This document shows, one piece after another, positions 5,368 through 6,721 of a DNA stretch of 6,721 nucleotides. The notes below the pieces were generated by a model, which was given only the letters and a program-made list of their open reading frames with translations, was not told the origin of the DNA and made no database searches. Source of the DNA: Eggerthellaceae bacterium (GTDB lineage: Bacteria > Actinomycetota > Coriobacteriia > Coriobacteriales > Eggerthellaceae); NCBI GenBank assembly GCA_900754495.1, contig CAAEDC010000173.1:1-6721 (forward strand). Direction: 5' to 3'. The translations under genes and the position numbers were made by a program. How positions within the stretch are numbered: position 1 is the first letter of the stretch; each line of letters opens with the position of its first letter.

Positions 5368-6642
5368 ATGTTCGACACAGGTGCGACGGGCTTCATGATC
5401 GTGTGCGCGATGCTCGTCTTTTTGATGACGCCGGGGCTGGCGTTTTTCTACGGAGGTTTGTCGCGGCGCAAGAACGTGGTCAACACGATGATCATGTCGT
5501 TCGCGGTGCTAGGCATCGTCGGCGTGACGTGGGTGATCGCGGGATGGTCGTTCGCGTACGGCGGCGACGGCTCCCTCCCGTTCTTCGGAGGGTTCGACCA
5601 GCTGGGGCTGGCGGGCCTGGTCGGCGAGATGGTGGGGGAGGCGGAAGGGGCGCTCAGCCACGACGCGTACCCCGTGTTGGTGGATGTGGCGTTCCAGGCG
5701 GCGTTCGCCATGATCACGGCGGCGATCATCACCGGGTCGCTGGCGGGCCGCATGAAGTTCGGCGCCGTCGTCTTGTTCGTGGCCATCTGGTCGCTTGTTG
5801 TCTACGCGCCGCTCGCCCATATGGTGTGGGGCGGCGAAGGATCTCTGATCGGCGACATGATCGGCGCGCTCGATTTCGCCGGCGGCGATGTGGTGCACAT
5901 CAGCTCGGGCCTCACCGGATTGGTGCTGTGTCTGCTCGTGGGCAAGCGCCGCGAGTTCGGCATGATGAGCTACCGTCCGCATAACGTTCCGTTCGTGGCG
6001 CTGGGCGCGGCGCTTCTGTGGTTCGGCTGGTTCGGGTTCAACGCGGGATCCGAGTTCGCCCCCGACGGCGTGGCGGCGCTCGCGCTTTTGAACACGGTTG
6101 CCGCATCCGCCGCGGCGCTCGTCTCCTGGATGGTCGTCGAGCGCGTGCGCGTCGGCAAACCCACGCTCGTCGGCGCGGCGACGGGCCTGGTGGCGGGCCT
6201 GGTCGTCATCACGCCGGCGGCAGGTTTCGTGGAGCCGTGGGCTGCGATCGTGATGGGGCTTATCGTTTCCCCCGTCTGCTACTTCGCGATCTCGTTCCTC
6301 AAGAAGAAGATCGGCTACGATGACGCGCTCGACGCGTTCGGCTGCCATGCGGTCGGCGGCATCACGGGCGGCATCCTCACGGGCGTCTTCTGCGTGCCCG
6401 AGCTGTCCTGGACCGATTTCGGCGGCCTCGTCTACACCGGCGATTTCACGCTCCTCGGCGCGCAGGTGCTCGGCATCCTGGTCACGGTCGCGTTCGTCGC
6501 GGTCGCCGACCTCGTCATCGCGCTCATCGTCAAGGCGCTGTTCAAGGGCAACTTGCGGGTGAGCGCGCAGGAGGAGGCCATGGGCCTGGACGTCTCCGCG
6601 CATGGCGAGAGCGCTTATCCGGCGTATCTGGGATTGGATTAA
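5368..6642 (+). CDS. amtB: Ammonium transporter (Amt family)
   Basis: Amt proteins form inner-membrane trimers that take up ammonium. The 424 residues are almost all hydrophobic helices, consistent with 11 membrane spans. The start enters the first span almost directly (GFMIVCAMLVFLM, 8-20), with no separate signal peptide. Aligned by eye to E. coli AmtB, the key residues are present: gate Phe113 and Phe224 (WFGFNAGS), Trp154 and Ser228 of the outer binding site, Asp169 in the signature DFAGGDVVHI, and the pore twin histidines His177 and His327 (FGCHAVGG). The C-terminal tail GLDVSAHGESAY (406-417) matches the segment bound by PII proteins (GlnK), so PII gating is likely. The frame stays open upstream to 5173, but that Arg-rich stretch does not resemble an Amt N-terminus. 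No glnK gene follows within the window. It is probably a nitrogen-regulated single gene. Confidence 0.96.
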   Translation: MFDTGATGFMIVCAMLVFLMTPGLAFFYGGLSRRKNVVNTMIMSFAVLGIVGVTWVIAGWSFAYGGDGSLPFFGGFDQLGLAGLVGEMVGEAEGALSHDAYPVLVDVAFQAAFAMITAAIITGSLAGRMKFGAVVLFVAIWSLVVYAPLAHMVWGGEGSLIGDMIGALDFAGGDVVHISSGLTGLVLCLLVGKRREFGMMSYRPHNVPFVALGAALLWFGWFGFNAGSEFAPDGVAALALLNTVAASAAALVSWMVVERVRVGKPTLVGAATGLVAGLVVITPAAGFVEPWAAIVMGLIVSPVCYFAISFLKKKIGYDDALDAFGCHAVGGITGGILTGVFCVPELSWTDFGGLVYTGDFTLLGAQVLGILVTVAFVAVADLVIALIVKALFKGNLRVSAQEEAMGLDVSAHGESAYPAYLGLD

Positions 6643-6649
6643 TCAGGCA

Positions 6650-6678
6650 GCCCCGCCTTCGGACCGGCCGGGCGGGGC
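6650..6678 (+). terminator. Possible terminator hairpin after amtB
   Basis: GCCCCGCC (6650-6657) pairs perfectly with GGCGGGGC (6671-6678) across a 13-base loop, beginning 8 bases after the amtB stop. No U run follows, so it may be a weak or factor-assisted terminator, or only a 3'-end stabilising hairpin. A second small hairpin, CGCC-TTTT-GGCG, lies at 6698-6709. The remaining bases to 6721 show no gene. Confidence 0.5.
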
Positions 6679-6721
6679 ACGTGCTCAAACAGATGCTCGC
6701 CTTTTGGCGGATTCGTTCTTC

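Noticed and set aside
5509..6603. Minus-strand open frame of 364 codons opposite amtB
   Set aside because: Its sequence is an Arg/Asp/Glu/His-rich shadow with no domain, and the plus-strand frame is an unmistakable Amt transporter.

Overview
The window is GC-rich bacterial DNA holding chromosomal housekeeping genes. Separate, unfused genes for the biotin carboxyl carrier protein and biotin carboxylase, followed by an Asp23-family gene, nusB, xseB and dxs, recall the accB-accC-yqhY-nusB cluster of Bacillus and relatives. The high GC argues against a typical low-GC Firmicute. The unfused AccB/AccC argues against mycobacteria-like Actinomycetia, which usually fuse these domains. A high-GC Coriobacteriia member (Eggerthella/Gordonibacter-like) fits best; this is an inference from gene order and composition, not a database match.

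Region 1 (1-4820, + strand) is one tightly packed gene block: accB (5' end outside the window), accC, a yqhY-like Asp23 gene, nusB, xseB and dxs. Neighbours overlap by 1-11 bases or are separated by at most 12, so co-transcription and translational coupling are likely. The block joins the first step of fatty acid synthesis (acetyl-CoA carboxylase), a probable modulator of that step, rRNA transcription antitermination, the small subunit of exonuclease VII, and entry into the MEP isoprenoid pathway. No promoter for it lies in the window. It ends at a strong 27-base inverted repeat (4860-4886).

Region 2 (4887-5367) holds one small minus-strand gene for a 58-residue YegP/DUF1508 (UPF0339) protein, convergent with dxs and sharing the inverted repeat as a likely bidirectional terminator. 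A 277-base divergent intergenic region follows. It contains three perfect 10-base palindromes and four GTTTC pentamers, candidate control sites for the next gene.

Region 3 (5368-6721) holds a complete ammonium transporter gene, amtB, with the pore residues and the PII-binding C-terminal tail intact. It is followed by a GC-rich hairpin and about 40 bases with no visible gene. No glnK/glnB gene lies in the window.

I found no mobile element, CRISPR array, tRNA, rRNA or convincing new system. The points most worth a second look are the acidic tails on two adjacent proteins (NusB and XseB), xseB without xseA beside it, and the structured region upstream of amtB.
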